From: JADLGL01 sp050184415
GTDB lineage: Bacteria > Pseudomonadota > Alphaproteobacteria > Rhizobiales > Kaistiaceae
Length of the DNA: 64,000 nucleotides
NCBI GenBank assembly: GCA_050184415.1
Contig: JBFXAJ010000017.1
Span: 14,523-78,522, forward strand
Direction: 5' to 3'
Each line of letters starts with the position of its first letter. Position 1 is the stretch's first letter. The notes below the pieces were generated by a model. That model did no database searches, had not been told where the DNA came from, and worked only from the letters and a program-made list of their open reading frames with translations. Position numbers and translations under genes: made by a program. This document shows positions 43,105 through 52,444 of this stretch, one piece after another.

Positions 43105-45718
43105 TTTCGGCCTCCTGCCGTTCGAGCGCCTTGCGACGTCCGAGGTGCCTTGCCACGCGAAGCCGCTGCCACAACGCCACCCCGAGCCCGAGGAGGATCA
43201 CGAGGACCGGCGCCGCCAGGATGTTGATCAGGCGGAGGCGGTTGCCGATCGCGTCGATCTCGCTCCGAAGGTCGGCGCGGACGTCGCGGAGCTCCTCGCG
43301 GACCTCGAGAATACGCTGGTTGAAGGCGTCCACGGTCTCGCGCTGCTGGGGCGTGAGCGCGGCGATCTGCCCGTCGGGCGTTAGGGCCTGGCCGCGCACG
43401 GTCGCGAGCTGGGCCTCGGTTTCCGCGAGCTCGGCCTGGAGCTGCGCCTCGATGGAGCGGTTGCGCTCGGCCGCCGCGGCCTCGATCGCATCCAGCGTCG
43501 TGAACGGGCGGAGCGAGACGCCGCGGCCGCGCAGCGCGATCAGCTCGCCGCCATTGGTGAGATTGTCGAGGGCGTTGATGACGAAGTCGGCGTTCTGCGT
43601 GATCGAGGCGCCGGTGTCGTCGATGTTGACGTCGTCGGCGAGAAGGTCGGTGTCGGCGACGATGATGACGGAGATCGGCCCCTCCGAGCGGGCGATCAGC
43701 TCCGGTGGGTCGGGCGGCGGCTGCTCGTCCGGTCCCGGAGCAGGGACGGGCGGCGCCCCTTCGGGGAACGCCGTCGAGACTTGGCCGGTGATGCGGGCCG
43801 CCATCGCGAGCGGCGCGCCGCCGGCGACGAATTCGTCGACCAGGGCGGTCGGATTGGCGCGCCGGATCAGCGTCGCCTGGTCCAGCAGCATCGAATTGGC
43901 CGAGCTCACGATCAGCGGCGAGAAGGTCGTGGTGGCGCCGGCGATCGGGCGCAGCGAGCCGGCCGACGAGATGCGCATGAGCTGAAGCTGTGCGGTGACC
44001 GGATCGTCCTGGTTGAACTGCGCCGGGCGGACGATGAGCCAGGGCGGATAGTCGGTCACGACGATCTGGTTGCCCGCCTGGGCCCGCACCTCGATCGCAA
44101 GGTCGAGGTCGCCGACCACGCGGTCAACCGCCATGTCCACCCCCCACGCCGCGAGCAGCGGCTCGAGATAGGAGTCGGGATATTGCGGCACGGCCGGGTT
44201 GTTGGGGTCGGCAGGCCCGTGCTCCGACAGCGGATCCACGAAGGCGAGGAGGGAGCCGCCGCGGATCACGTACTGGTCGATCGCGTAGAGCGCCGATGGC
44301 GTGAGCGCGTGGGGGTGGACGAGCACCAGCGCGTCGACATCGTCGGGAATGGCGGTGATGTCGGGCGGAATCTGGCGCAGCTCGAAATCGGCGCCAAGCC
44401 GCTCGATGATCGCGCTCGGCTGGCGGTTGAGCGCGGAGCTGCCGAAGATGCCGAGGCCGTCGATGACGCCGACGATCGGCTCGGTCGGCCGCGCCAGCCG
44501 GACCACCGCGCGGGTCAGGTCGTATTCGAGATAGGGCTCGCGGGTCGGCTGCAGCGCCTCGATGACTTCCAGCTGGTCAAGCGCATTGGTACCGACGAGG
44601 CCGATATAGCCGCGCTCGCCGGCGCGGCTCAGATTGAAGCCGACGAGGCCGAGCGCGATCGCCTTGTCCTCGTCCACCGAGAAGGGCTGCGGGTCGATCT
44701 GCTCGAAACGGACCATCCCGTTCGAGATCCGCTCATAGCTGCGGAGGAGCTCGGAGACGCGCTCGGTATAGGGCCGCAGCGTCGGGACGTCGTTGACCAG
44801 CGGTGTCGAAAGGTAGAACCGCAGCGTCACCGGCTCGTCGAGGCTCGTCAGCACGGCGCGCGTCGCCGGCGAGACGGTGTAGATGCGGTCCTCGGTGAGA
44901 TCGGCACGGATGCCGCCGAGGGTGAGGGCCACGACCAGATTGGTGGTCAGGAACAGCGCCACCGAGAGGAACGCCGCGCGCGCCGAGAAGCGCGGGCTCG
45001 CGGAGATCGCGAGCCGGTTGAGGAACAGGAAAAGGACGATCAGCGTCAGCAGGAAGATGATCGACCGCGCTTCGACGGCGCCGCTCGCCATCGCATCGAA
45101 ATGGGTGACGAGCGAGAACGACGCGATGAGGTCCACGAGGTAGCGCGGCGCCCATCCCGTGAAGAGGTTGAGGACGAGGTCGAGGCCGCTCAGCATCAGA
45201 AGGAACGAAACGGCGGCGCCGTAGACGAACGCGACGACCGGGTTCGAGGTCAGCGCGGAGACGCAGGCGACGGCCGCGATCAGCGCTCCTGCGGTGAGGA
45301 TCGTCGCGACATAGCCGCCGATGATGACCCCGTTGTCGGGATCGCCGAGATAGTTGACCGTGATCCAGATCGGGAAGGTGAGCGCGATCGCGATGGTCAC
45401 GAAGGCCCAGGCAGCGAGGAATTTTCCGACGACGGCCTGACCGGCGGTGATCGGCTGGGTCATCAGGAGCTCGAAGGTGCCGTAGCGGCGTTCCTCCGCC
45501 CACAGCCGCATCCCGACCGCAGGAATCAGCACCAGAAAGAGCCACGGGACGAAGTCGAAGAACGGCCGCAGGTCGGCCTGCCGCCGCTCGAGGAAGTCGC
45601 CGACATAGAACGTCGCCGCCCCGCTGGCGGCGAGAAAGGCGACGATGAACACGTACGCGATGGGCGTCGCAAAATACGCCCCGAGCTCGCGCCGAGCTAC
45701 TCCCAACATTACCCGCAT
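43094..45718 (-). CDS. GldF/GldG-type fusion: ABC-2 permease plus GldG domain
   Basis: The 874-aa protein starts with an ABC-2 permease (six helices, residues 1-240; EERRYGTFELLMTQPITAGQAVVGKF), followed by a GldG-like domain: a helix, a periplasmic glutamine-amidotransferase-like region (VTLRFYLSTPL, IDPQPFSVDEDKAIALG, VDALVLVHPHALTP), a coiled coil (about 780-840) and a final helix. In gliding bacteria and elsewhere these parts are separate and work with an ATPase, GldA; no ATPase gene is next to this one. GGAGG lies 4 bases before the ATG. Substrate unknown. Confidence 0.83.
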   Translation of the reverse strand: MRVMLGVARRELGAYFATPIAYVFIVAFLAASGAATFYVGDFLERRQADLRPFFDFVPWLFLVLIPAVGMRLWAEERRYGTFELLMTQPITAGQAVVGKFLAAWAFVTIAIALTFPIWITVNYLGDPDNGVIIGGYVATILTAGALIAAVACVSALTSNPVVAFVYGAAVSFLLMLSGLDLVLNLFTGWAPRYLVDLIASFSLVTHFDAMASGAVEARSIIFLLTLIVLFLFLNRLAISASPRFSARAAFLSVALFLTTNLVVALTLGGIRADLTEDRIYTVSPATRAVLTSLDEPVTLRFYLSTPLVNDVPTLRPYTERVSELLRSYERISNGMVRFEQIDPQPFSVDEDKAIALGLVGFNLSRAGERGYIGLVGTNALDQLEVIEALQPTREPYLEYDLTRAVVRLARPTEPIVGVIDGLGIFGSSALNRQPSAIIERLGADFELRQIPPDITAIPDDVDALVLVHPHALTPSALYAIDQYVIRGGSLLAFVDPLSEHGPADPNNPAVPQYPDSYLEPLLAAWGVDMAVDRVVGDLDLAIEVRAQAGNQIVVTDYPPWLIVRPAQFNQDDPVTAQLQLMRISSAGSLRPIAGATTTFSPLIVSSANSMLLDQATLIRRANPTALVDEFVAGGAPLAMAARITGQVSTAFPEGAPPVPAPGPDEQPPPDPPELIARSEGPISVIIVADTDLLADDVNIDDTGASITQNADFVINALDNLTNGGELIALRGRGVSLRPFTTLDAIEAAAAERNRSIEAQLQAELAETEAQLATVRGQALTPDGQIAALTPQQRETVDAFNQRILEVREELRDVRADLRSEIDAIGNRLRLINILAAPVLVILLGLGVALWQRLRVARHLGRRKALERQEAESVA

Positions 45719-45939
45719 GTTCCTCCCGCCCCTCCAGGCGTCGCGGCCCGTCTTCATGACACGAGCCCGATGGAGAGGCTAGCGGGATTGCTTCGCCGGC
45801 TGGGGGAAGTTGCGTGGATGCCGCTTCGCGGGGGAAGGATCGCAGGCTAATGTCATTTCCGAGGGACGCGATTCCGGCTTTCGGGGGGGAGTGCCGGCGC
45901 GGCTGAGGGGCCGTGCGCGTTCACCGGGAGGAGAGCCGC

Positions 45940-46437
45940 ATGAAGCGAATGCTCGGACTCGCTGTTGCCGTTGCGCTTGTCGCCGTTCCGCAGCCGTCGG
46001 TCGCGGGCACCTGGGTGAACGGCGGGACCTTCGATTTCCAGCGCAATGTCGGTATCAGCTTCCTCCGCCTGCTCTGGGAGCCGGGCGAAGCGCAGATGAC
46101 CATCCGCTGCGATGAACTTGACGGGCTCTGGGTGGACGCCGGCGTCGCCGGGGACGGCGCGACTACGGGAGCGGCCCTCGCCACGGTCACCCTGACCTTT
46201 CTCCAGGCCGGCGTGTCGACCGAGATCGCGGCCGAAGGACCGGTTGTGGTCCGCGGCGACGGGGCGGTCCTCGTATCCATCGCGGGTCCCGCCGCAGCGC
46301 CGCTCGGGCCGGCATTCCTCACACCGTTCGACGCGCTGACGGTGACGATCGGCGACGTCACGCTGCCGGTTCCGGTCGAGGGACTGGGCGAGCGGCTGAC
46401 GGCCCTGGCCGACCGGTGCCCGGCGTGGCCGCGCTAG
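45940..46437 (+). CDS. Secreted protein of unknown function
   Basis: The 165-aa product has a signal peptide (ending SVAG) and a beta-rich mature part with two cysteines (IRCDELDG, ADRCPAWPR). No family is recognised. The ATG at 45940 has GGGAGGAG just upstream. It may be co-transcribed with the SNase-like gene that starts 66 bases after it. Confidence 0.65.
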   Translation: MKRMLGLAVAVALVAVPQPSVAGTWVNGGTFDFQRNVGISFLRLLWEPGEAQMTIRCDELDGLWVDAGVAGDGATTGAALATVTLTFLQAGVSTEIAAEGPVVVRGDGAVLVSIAGPAAAPLGPAFLTPFDALTVTIGDVTLPVPVEGLGERLTALADRCPAWPR

Positions 46438-46502
46438 CCTGGGTGGAGGCGGCAAGCTTGCGCGACGCGGCTACGGTTTCCTATGGTCGAGGCGGGAAGA
46501 GG

Positions 46503-47765
46503 GTGGGCCCTTTGCGATCGCTGCTGGTCCTGGCGTTCATGACGCTGGCGGTTGCGCCGGCCGCGGCCCAGGTATCCGGCCGGGCGACGGCGCTATCCAG
46601 CGATAGTCTCTCGATCAATGGCGAGGCCTTCGCCCTCTTCGGCATCGACGGCGTCGAGCTCCATCAGTTCTGCTTCGTCAACGGGCGCCCGCTCGCCTGC
46701 GGCGCGACCGCGACGCGTGCGTTCCAGACCCTCGTCGATCCGGTCGTCGTGACCTGTACGCCAACCGGCGCGACGGCCGGCGCCGCGGCTGTGGCCGTCT
46801 GCACCAGCGAGGAGGGCGATCTCGCCGACCTCATCGTGCGCGAGGGCTGGGCGCTCGCCGACCGCGAGATCTCGACCGACTATGTTGCGGCGGAGGACGC
46901 GGCGCGCGCCGAGGGCGTGGGCGTCTGGCAGGGAACATTCGTGGAGCCCTGGACCTATCGCTCCAACCTCGACGCCGTCGCCCGCCGCTACGTGGCGGCG
47001 GCGATGCCCGGGATTCAGGCGGATGCCGCAGCCATCCTCCTTGCGCCGCCTGACGACCGGCGTTTCGGGGTCCTCACCGGCTTCACGATCGAGCTGGGGC
47101 CGACCGCGGCGACCGCGGCGCCGAGCGATTTCACCCGCGGAGACATCGATCGCGCGCTGATCGAGCAGCCGTTCGGAGCCACCGGCGTGTTCCGCTGGGA
47201 GGACGTTGCGACGGCGCTCGGCGCCTGGGGCGATGCGATCGTCGGCGAGATCGCGCAGGACGCGATCGATGATCTCTGGCTCGAATTGCGCCGCCGGCCC
47301 GGCACCGACGTGGTGCTCGAAGAGGAGGACCAGGGCGCCTACTACGACGCGGTCATCGCCGCCGCCGAGCCGATCCTCGCCGCGGGCCGCCAGCCGATCC
47401 TGATCGTCGCTTCGCGCGCGGTGCCGTTCTGGATCGACGACTGGTTCCTGGGCTATCCGCCGCCGGGCGCAGTGACCGAAGCGAAGGAAATCGAAGACCC
47501 CAACTACATCGGGACCATCGACGGCGTGGACGTCTATGTCGGCGTGACCCCGAACGACATCTCGCTCGTCTTCCCGCAGGACATCCTCAGCGCGCTCGTC
47601 TACGCCGACCAAGGCGGCGGAGCGGTGGTGGCGGCGGCAGGAACACCGCCCGAGGATCCGACGGACTGGGTGCTCCACTACGTCCGCGAGGTGCGCTGGC
47701 GCGACGATCCCGTGGTCCGGATCACCTATCCCTTCGATCCCAATCCCTACAATCTCGGCAGTTGA
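46503..47765 (+). CDS. SNase-like domain joined to an unknown C-terminal domain
   Basis: The 420-aa secreted protein has a signal peptide (ending AAAQ), an SNase-like domain (residues 20-145; GEAFALFGIDGVE, CFVNGRPLACGATATRAF, ADLIVREGWALAD, AEGVGVWQGTF) and about 275 further residues unlike anything I know, rich in Asp, Glu and Trp, including PFWIDDWFLGYPPPG. The Arg positions of the SNase active site read Ala, and the YGR motif is missing, so it is likely not a nuclease. The GTG at 46503 follows GGAAGAGG. Confidence 0.72.
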   Translation: MGPLRSLLVLAFMTLAVAPAAAQVSGRATALSSDSLSINGEAFALFGIDGVELHQFCFVNGRPLACGATATRAFQTLVDPVVVTCTPTGATAGAAAVAVCTSEEGDLADLIVREGWALADREISTDYVAAEDAARAEGVGVWQGTFVEPWTYRSNLDAVARRYVAAAMPGIQADAAAILLAPPDDRRFGVLTGFTIELGPTAATAAPSDFTRGDIDRALIEQPFGATGVFRWEDVATALGAWGDAIVGEIAQDAIDDLWLELRRRPGTDVVLEEEDQGAYYDAVIAAAEPILAAGRQPILIVASRAVPFWIDDWFLGYPPPGAVTEAKEIEDPNYIGTIDGVDVYVGVTPNDISLVFPQDILSALVYADQGGGAVVAAAGTPPEDPTDWVLHYVREVRWRDDPVVRITYPFDPNPYNLGS

Positions 47766-47813
47766 GGACGCGTCGATGAGGCGGCGGGACCACGGGGCAG
47801 CCGGAGGACAGGA

Positions 47814-48944
47814 ATGAACCGTCTCGTCCTTGTCGGCGCGACCGCGATCATCGTGCTCGGCCTTCTGGTGTTCGTCCTCACGAGCGGCGGCGGGGGCGGG
47901 GATCCGGAGCCGCCAGTCACCGCCGAGACGCCCGCGGTTCCGCTTGCCGAGCCGGCCGCAGCGGCGGACCCCGCCGCCGCAGTCGACGCTCCGGCCGCAG
48001 GGGCAGGGGCCGACGCTCATCCGACGCTCGTTGCCTGGACGGCGGCGCTGGCTGCGGCCGGGGTCGAGGCGACCTACGAGGACCCGCGGGCGGACGGCAC
48101 CGGCGTTTTCGTGCGCGACGTGGTTGTCTCGGGCGCGCCCGAAGGCCTGCCCTGGCGCTGGAGCGCCCCGCAGGCCGCCATCAGGCCCGGCGCCGACGGC
48201 CAGTTCGAGGTCCAGCCGACCGCGCCGTTCGAATTCGGCGTGACGGTCGCCGGCGAAGAGCGGACCATCGCGGTCGCTGCCGGGAACGCCGTGATGAGCT
48301 CCGTCCGCGGCATCGATGGTGCGCTGACCGCGCTGACGGTGGCGCTGGCCGACGCGGAGCTGCGGCGCGGTGACGGCGAGGCAATCACGATCGGTTCGGG
48401 GCGGATCACCATCGCTCTGCCGGAGGGGCCGCGCCCGCTTCCCGCCGGGAGCACCATCGGCATCTGGTTCGAGAATATGGTCGTGCCGGCTGCTGTCGGC
48501 GGCGGCCTCGGCACTGCGATCAACGTCCTGACGGCGACGCTCGCGATCAACCGCGCCGAAGAGCTCACCGGCGCCGACGTCACGCGCAACTGGATGGCAG
48601 GGTTTGCCGATGCCACGCTGACCGGACTGTCATTGCGCTGGGGGCGGCTCGAGGCGGAAGGCACGGGAGCGCTCACCATCGACGCCGAGGGGCGGCCGGA
48701 GGGCGAGATCCAGCTCGCCGCTCCCGACATTCTCACCGTCCTTGACGGGATCCATTCGGCCGTCCGCTTCGACGAAACCACCATGGCCGACGTTTACGCG
48801 GCCATTCTCCTTGCGATGCGCGACGACCCGTCCGCCCCCGTGCCGGTGACGGTCGCCGTCCGCGGCGGCGAGATCCTGCTCCTCGGCGCGCCGCTGGGGA
48901 CGGCCGACCTCGTGCTCGGAACGGTCGGTCCCCTGCTCCCCTAG
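47814..48944 (+). CDS. DUF2125-like membrane-anchored protein
   Basis: The 376-aa protein has one N-terminal helix (5-24), an Ala/Pro linker and a long beta-rich domain with LSLRWGRLEAEGTGALTIDA and GEIQLAAPDILTVLDGI, the closing pattern of alphaproteobacterial DUF2125 proteins. These are envelope proteins of unknown role. GGAGG lies shortly before the ATG. Its stop overlaps the stop of the convergent gene. Confidence 0.7.
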   Translation: MNRLVLVGATAIIVLGLLVFVLTSGGGGGDPEPPVTAETPAVPLAEPAAAADPAAAVDAPAAGAGADAHPTLVAWTAALAAAGVEATYEDPRADGTGVFVRDVVVSGAPEGLPWRWSAPQAAIRPGADGQFEVQPTAPFEFGVTVAGEERTIAVAAGNAVMSSVRGIDGALTALTVALADAELRRGDGEAITIGSGRITIALPEGPRPLPAGSTIGIWFENMVVPAAVGGGLGTAINVLTATLAINRAEELTGADVTRNWMAGFADATLTGLSLRWGRLEAEGTGALTIDAEGRPEGEIQLAAPDILTVLDGIHSAVRFDETTMADVYAAILLAMRDDPSAPVPVTVAVRGGEILLLGAPLGTADLVLGTVGPLLP

Positions 48945-49891
48945 TTGCCGCCATTGGCAGCGAGGAGGAGGACGGACAGGAACTCGCCCGCGATCGGGAT
49001 GTGTCGCGACGACCAGGCGTTGACCTCGTAGGTCCCGGTGTTCGCGAGGTCGTCGCGGTAGACACCGGCCTCGACGATCCGGGCCACCGCCTCGTCGAGC
49101 AGCGGCCGTCCTTCGGACGAGGCGGCCCAGATCGCGATGAGCTTCGGCGGTCCGTCCCCGCCGGCGGCAAGAATGGAACCGCCCGAGGACCGCTGGGCGC
49201 CGTCGCAGTCCGTCGTGAAATAGGCGATCGCGCCGAAGCGGCGGAGAAGGTCGCGGACCCGGCACGCCCCGATCGTCTTCGGGTGCAGCATGGTGCCGTC
49301 GGCGGCGAGAGTGAAGTAGTCCTGGCTGTGCGTGACCGAAAGGACCGGCTCGGAGGGCGCGACGGCGCCGCCCGCCGTCGGATCGATCTCGTAGGGCGTC
49401 GCACTCAGAGGATGCTCGAGCCGGGCCACGGCCCAGTCGCCGATCATCCGGTCGAACAGCCGCGATCCCCCTTCGGGCCCGCAATGAATTCCAGTGCCAA
49501 GGATTTCGGACAGGGGGCTGGTCTGCTCCACCCCCTGGTCGGTGATCGTGAACTGGCACTGCGTCGCTGCCGCCTTCGGCTCGCAGGTGATAGGGTCGGT
49601 GAAGGTGTGGCCCGACAGCGTGATGAGGTCGGCGGCGATCGTCAGCTGCGCCGACGCGAAGGTGTGGCGCGGACCCCATTCCGGGTCCTCCCAGCTGCAG
49701 GTCACGACCCCCGTGGCGGCGTAGCGGTCCTCGACGATGTCGGTTGCAAGGCCTTCGGCCGCGGCCCATGCGGTGAGGGTCACCCGGTCGGGATTGTCGA
49801 TGACGGCGGCGCGGAGCGGACCGACCCACGCCGCGAGCGGCCCCGCAAGTGCGGTGGCCCCGACAAGGAGGGACAGGCGGGAGACCTTCAT
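48941..49891 (-). CDS. Secreted protein of unknown function
   Basis: The 316-aa product has a signal peptide (MKVSRLSLLVGATALAGPLAAW) and a mature domain with six or more cysteines (VTCSWED, ITCEPKA, QCQFTI, IHCGPEGG, GACRVRD, TDCDGAQ), which suggests several disulfides. No family is recognised. The ATG at 49891 has GAGG 5 bases upstream. It is convergent with the DUF2125-like gene. Confidence 0.65.
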   Translation of the reverse strand: MKVSRLSLLVGATALAGPLAAWVGPLRAAVIDNPDRVTLTAWAAAEGLATDIVEDRYAATGVVTCSWEDPEWGPRHTFASAQLTIAADLITLSGHTFTDPITCEPKAAATQCQFTITDQGVEQTSPLSEILGTGIHCGPEGGSRLFDRMIGDWAVARLEHPLSATPYEIDPTAGGAVAPSEPVLSVTHSQDYFTLAADGTMLHPKTIGACRVRDLLRRFGAIAYFTTDCDGAQRSSGGSILAAGGDGPPKLIAIWAASSEGRPLLDEAVARIVEAGVYRDDLANTGTYEVNAWSSRHIPIAGEFLSVLLLAANGGN

Positions 49892-50090
49892 GCGACCTCG
49901 ATCCAACCCGTCCAGAAGTTATCCCGATCGTTCAACCGCCGCGATACCTGCCGATCAACTCCGCGTGCGGAGGCGATTGCGTCGCATGGTCCCGATGCCC
50001 GACAACGCGCGAAGCGGGCATGGGGTTCATCGGTTCCCAGGAACGCGCGGCCTTGCCGATACGAAGCCGATGGCCGCCGGCTGAGCCGCC

Positions 50091-50768
50091 CTATGTCGTC
50101 GCGCATGCAGCGGCGTCGATCGGGAGGGTCCCGATCGGAAGGCCTTCGGCGTCCCGATAGATGAACACCGCGATCGCTCCGCGATCGATCAGCGGGCCGA
50201 GATCGCTGTCGCAGCGGGCGCGGATGAAGGTGTCGTGGAACTCGAAGCAGACGCTGCCGTCGCACAGCCAGCCAGTGATGTCCGGCAGGAGCGGGGTCGG
50301 GTCCAGCGGCAGCGTATAGTCGCGAAGGCTGATGGCGATCGTATAGGTGAAGATCACCTGCCGGCCGATTGTCTCCACGCTCTCGAGGGTGGCGATGTCG
50401 TCGGTCTCGGGGAGCCGGTCCTGCTGGCCGGCGGCATAGGCGACGAGTTCGGCCTGAAAGCCGGCATCGTCGAGCGGAGTGGCATCGATCTCGACCGGGC
50501 GGTCCAGCCGGACGACGCCGTCGACGCCCGCCGCCGGGACGGGTGCCCCGCCCGGCAGCATCACCGGCGGTGCGATGGCGACAGGTTCGGGGGCCGCTGC
50601 CACGGGGTTGGCCGGCAGCGTCTCGTCAATGCCGGGAGTCTCGGCTTCGGCGACGGTCGGCGCGATCGGGTCGGGGTTGCCGTCCGAGCCGAATATGAGG
50701 AGCGCCGCCACCACGGCGCCGAGCGTCACGACCATGGCGCCCAGCGATACCCAGACCCGACGCGGCAT
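50091..50768 (-). CDS. Membrane-anchored protein of unknown function
   Basis: The 225-aa protein has one N-terminal helix (MVVTLGAVVAALLIFG), an Ala/Pro-rich linker and a C-terminal domain of about 130 residues with four cysteines (GWLCDGSVCFEF, RARCDSDLG, DAAACATT). No family is recognised. It starts 168 bases after the stop of the DH4-linked pentapeptide gene on the same strand. Confidence 0.62.
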   Translation of the reverse strand: MPRRVWVSLGAMVVTLGAVVAALLIFGSDGNPDPIAPTVAEAETPGIDETLPANPVAAAPEPVAIAPPVMLPGGAPVPAAGVDGVVRLDRPVEIDATPLDDAGFQAELVAYAAGQQDRLPETDDIATLESVETIGRQVIFTYTIAISLRDYTLPLDPTPLLPDITGWLCDGSVCFEFHDTFIRARCDSDLGPLIDRGAIAVFIYRDAEGLPIGTLPIDAAACATT

Positions 50769-50935
50769 CCCCTTCGGTCGCTCCTGTTCCCCGGTCCATC
50801 ATGCCTCTCAACGGTCTTCGGACCGCTCGGCTGGCAAGGCGGGCGAATACCGATAGCCAATTCGCGAGCGCGTGCCCACCATCGCCGGGCTCGGCGGGTA
50901 ACGAGGCCTTCGGCACAAGGGTCCGAATGAGGCTG

Positions 50936-52372
50936 CTACGGCATCGTCGCGCCGGTGAAGTCGGCGCCGTCGCGAACCGTGTCGATGATGTTCGCGGCTA
51001 CAAGGTTCGCCATCGCGAAGTTGGCGTTGGTGAAGTTGGCGGCGAAGAAGTCGACCGACCGGAGGTTGGCGCGCCGGAGGCTCGCCCCCGTCAGGTTGAC
51101 CGAGCGCATGATGGCGTCGGGGGCGACCACGTCGTCGAAGGTCGCTTCCGTGAGATCGGCCCGCGTCAGCACGGCGCCGCCGAGATAGGCGCCGCCGAGG
51201 TTGGCGCCGACGAGGGTAGCGTCGTTGAAGCGCGCCGTCCCGAGATCGGCGAGAGAGAGATCGGCTTCCGCGAAATTGGCGAGCGAGAACTGCGCCTCGC
51301 CGGCGAGGGCCTGGCGCATCCGGACCCCTGAGAAGTCCGCGCCGGCCGCGCTTGCGGCGAACAGAAGCGCATAGGTGAGGTCCGCGCCCGCCAGCGTCGC
51401 GCCGCCGAGGTCGGCAAGGTTCAGGTTGGCGGAGCGGAGGTTGGAGCCCGACAGGTCCGCGCCGCGGAGGACGGCGCGATGGAGCGTCGCGCTCTCGAGA
51501 TTGGCGCCGGCGAGGTTGGCGTCCGTCAGGTCGCGACGCCGAAGGTCGACGCCCGCAAGGTCGCAGCCCGGGCAGTCGCTGGACAAGCCGGCCAGGAACG
51601 TGGCGCGCTGATCCGTCGGAGCGGGGGTCGGCGCAGGCGGGGGAGGGGCGACCGCGAGCGCCGGCTGCCCGAGGTCGAGCTGGACGACGTCAAGCCGGGA
51701 GGAACTCTCGAAGGTGTTCTCCATCGGCCGGCCCTGCGCGTCGATCACCGCCTGGCCGGGACGGAGGTAGTAGCGGGTCTCGAGGACGGCGCGGACGCCA
51801 TCGGTCTCGATGGCGCAGCGGCGCTTGATGTAGATGCCGTCGATGGCCGTCTCGCCCTCGAGCCGGGGCAGGTCCTCGCAGGCCCAGTCCGTGCCGAAGA
51901 GGGCGCGGAGGTACGCCGTGACCGACGCCGCGTCGAGGCGAAGGCTGGCCTCGGCGTGATCGTCGGTGACGATGCGATAGCCGCGGACCACGCCGGCCTC
52001 GTCGAGCAGAAGCGAATAGACGACCGGATGCCCTCCGACCTGGTTGGCGGCGTTGCGGGCGGCCTGCAGCGGGGCGCGGATGGCGCGGCCGATATATTCG
52101 AGCGTGTCGTCGTAGGTGAACCAAATCTCGTGGAGGCCGCTCGCTTCGGGCGGGCACAAGGCGAAGCCGGCGAAGGTGCCGATGCTCCGCCCCCTCGGAC
52201 CGCCATTCGTGCCGCAGGACGGATCGGTGAAGATATCCGCCGGAATCCCTGCGGCGGGGGTGCCGAGCGGAAAGTCCCAGACCGGAATTGGCTCCTGCGC
52301 GATCGCGGGCGATCCCGCCAGCGCGAGGAGAAGGGCGCCGATCGGCGCCAACGACCGTGCCAGGCTGGTCAC
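50936..52372 (-). CDS. Secreted fusion: CGTNGGP domain plus pentapeptide repeats
   Basis: The 478-aa protein repeats the architecture of the 30716 gene: signal peptide (ending PAIAQ), domain with VWDFPLGTPA, CGTNGGP, CPPEASGLHEIWF, LPRLEGE, KRRCAIET and LRPGQAVID, a Pro-rich linker, the SDCPGCDLAGV motif and about 40 pentapeptide repeats. It starts at GTG with GGGAG upstream, 72 bases after DH4, past a terminator-like hairpin. The fusion shows that the two domains work together. Confidence 0.83.
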   Translation of the reverse strand: MTSLARSLAPIGALLLALAGSPAIAQEPIPVWDFPLGTPAAGIPADIFTDPSCGTNGGPRGRSIGTFAGFALCPPEASGLHEIWFTYDDTLEYIGRAIRAPLQAARNAANQVGGHPVVYSLLLDEAGVVRGYRIVTDDHAEASLRLDAASVTAYLRALFGTDWACEDLPRLEGETAIDGIYIKRRCAIETDGVRAVLETRYYLRPGQAVIDAQGRPMENTFESSSRLDVVQLDLGQPALAVAPPPPAPTPAPTDQRATFLAGLSSDCPGCDLAGVDLRRRDLTDANLAGANLESATLHRAVLRGADLSGSNLRSANLNLADLGGATLAGADLTYALLFAASAAGADFSGVRMRQALAGEAQFSLANFAEADLSLADLGTARFNDATLVGANLGGAYLGGAVLTRADLTEATFDDVVAPDAIMRSVNLTGASLRRANLRSVDFFAANFTNANFAMANLVAANIIDTVRDGADFTGATMP

Positions 52373-52403
52373 CGGAACTCCCGAAAGATCGCGGAAGACG
52401 AGA

Positions 52404-52422
52404 GGAGGCGCGTTGCGCCTCC
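52404..52422 (-). terminator. Hairpin between DH4 and the CGTNGGP gene
   Basis: GGAGGCGC-GTT-GCGCCTCC (plus-strand reading) is a perfect 8-bp stem, followed on the minus strand by TCTCGTCTTC. It begins about 20 bases after the DH4 stop and could weaken downstream expression. Confidence 0.6.
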
Positions 52423-52444
52423 CCGATTGCGATCGGACTCCCGC

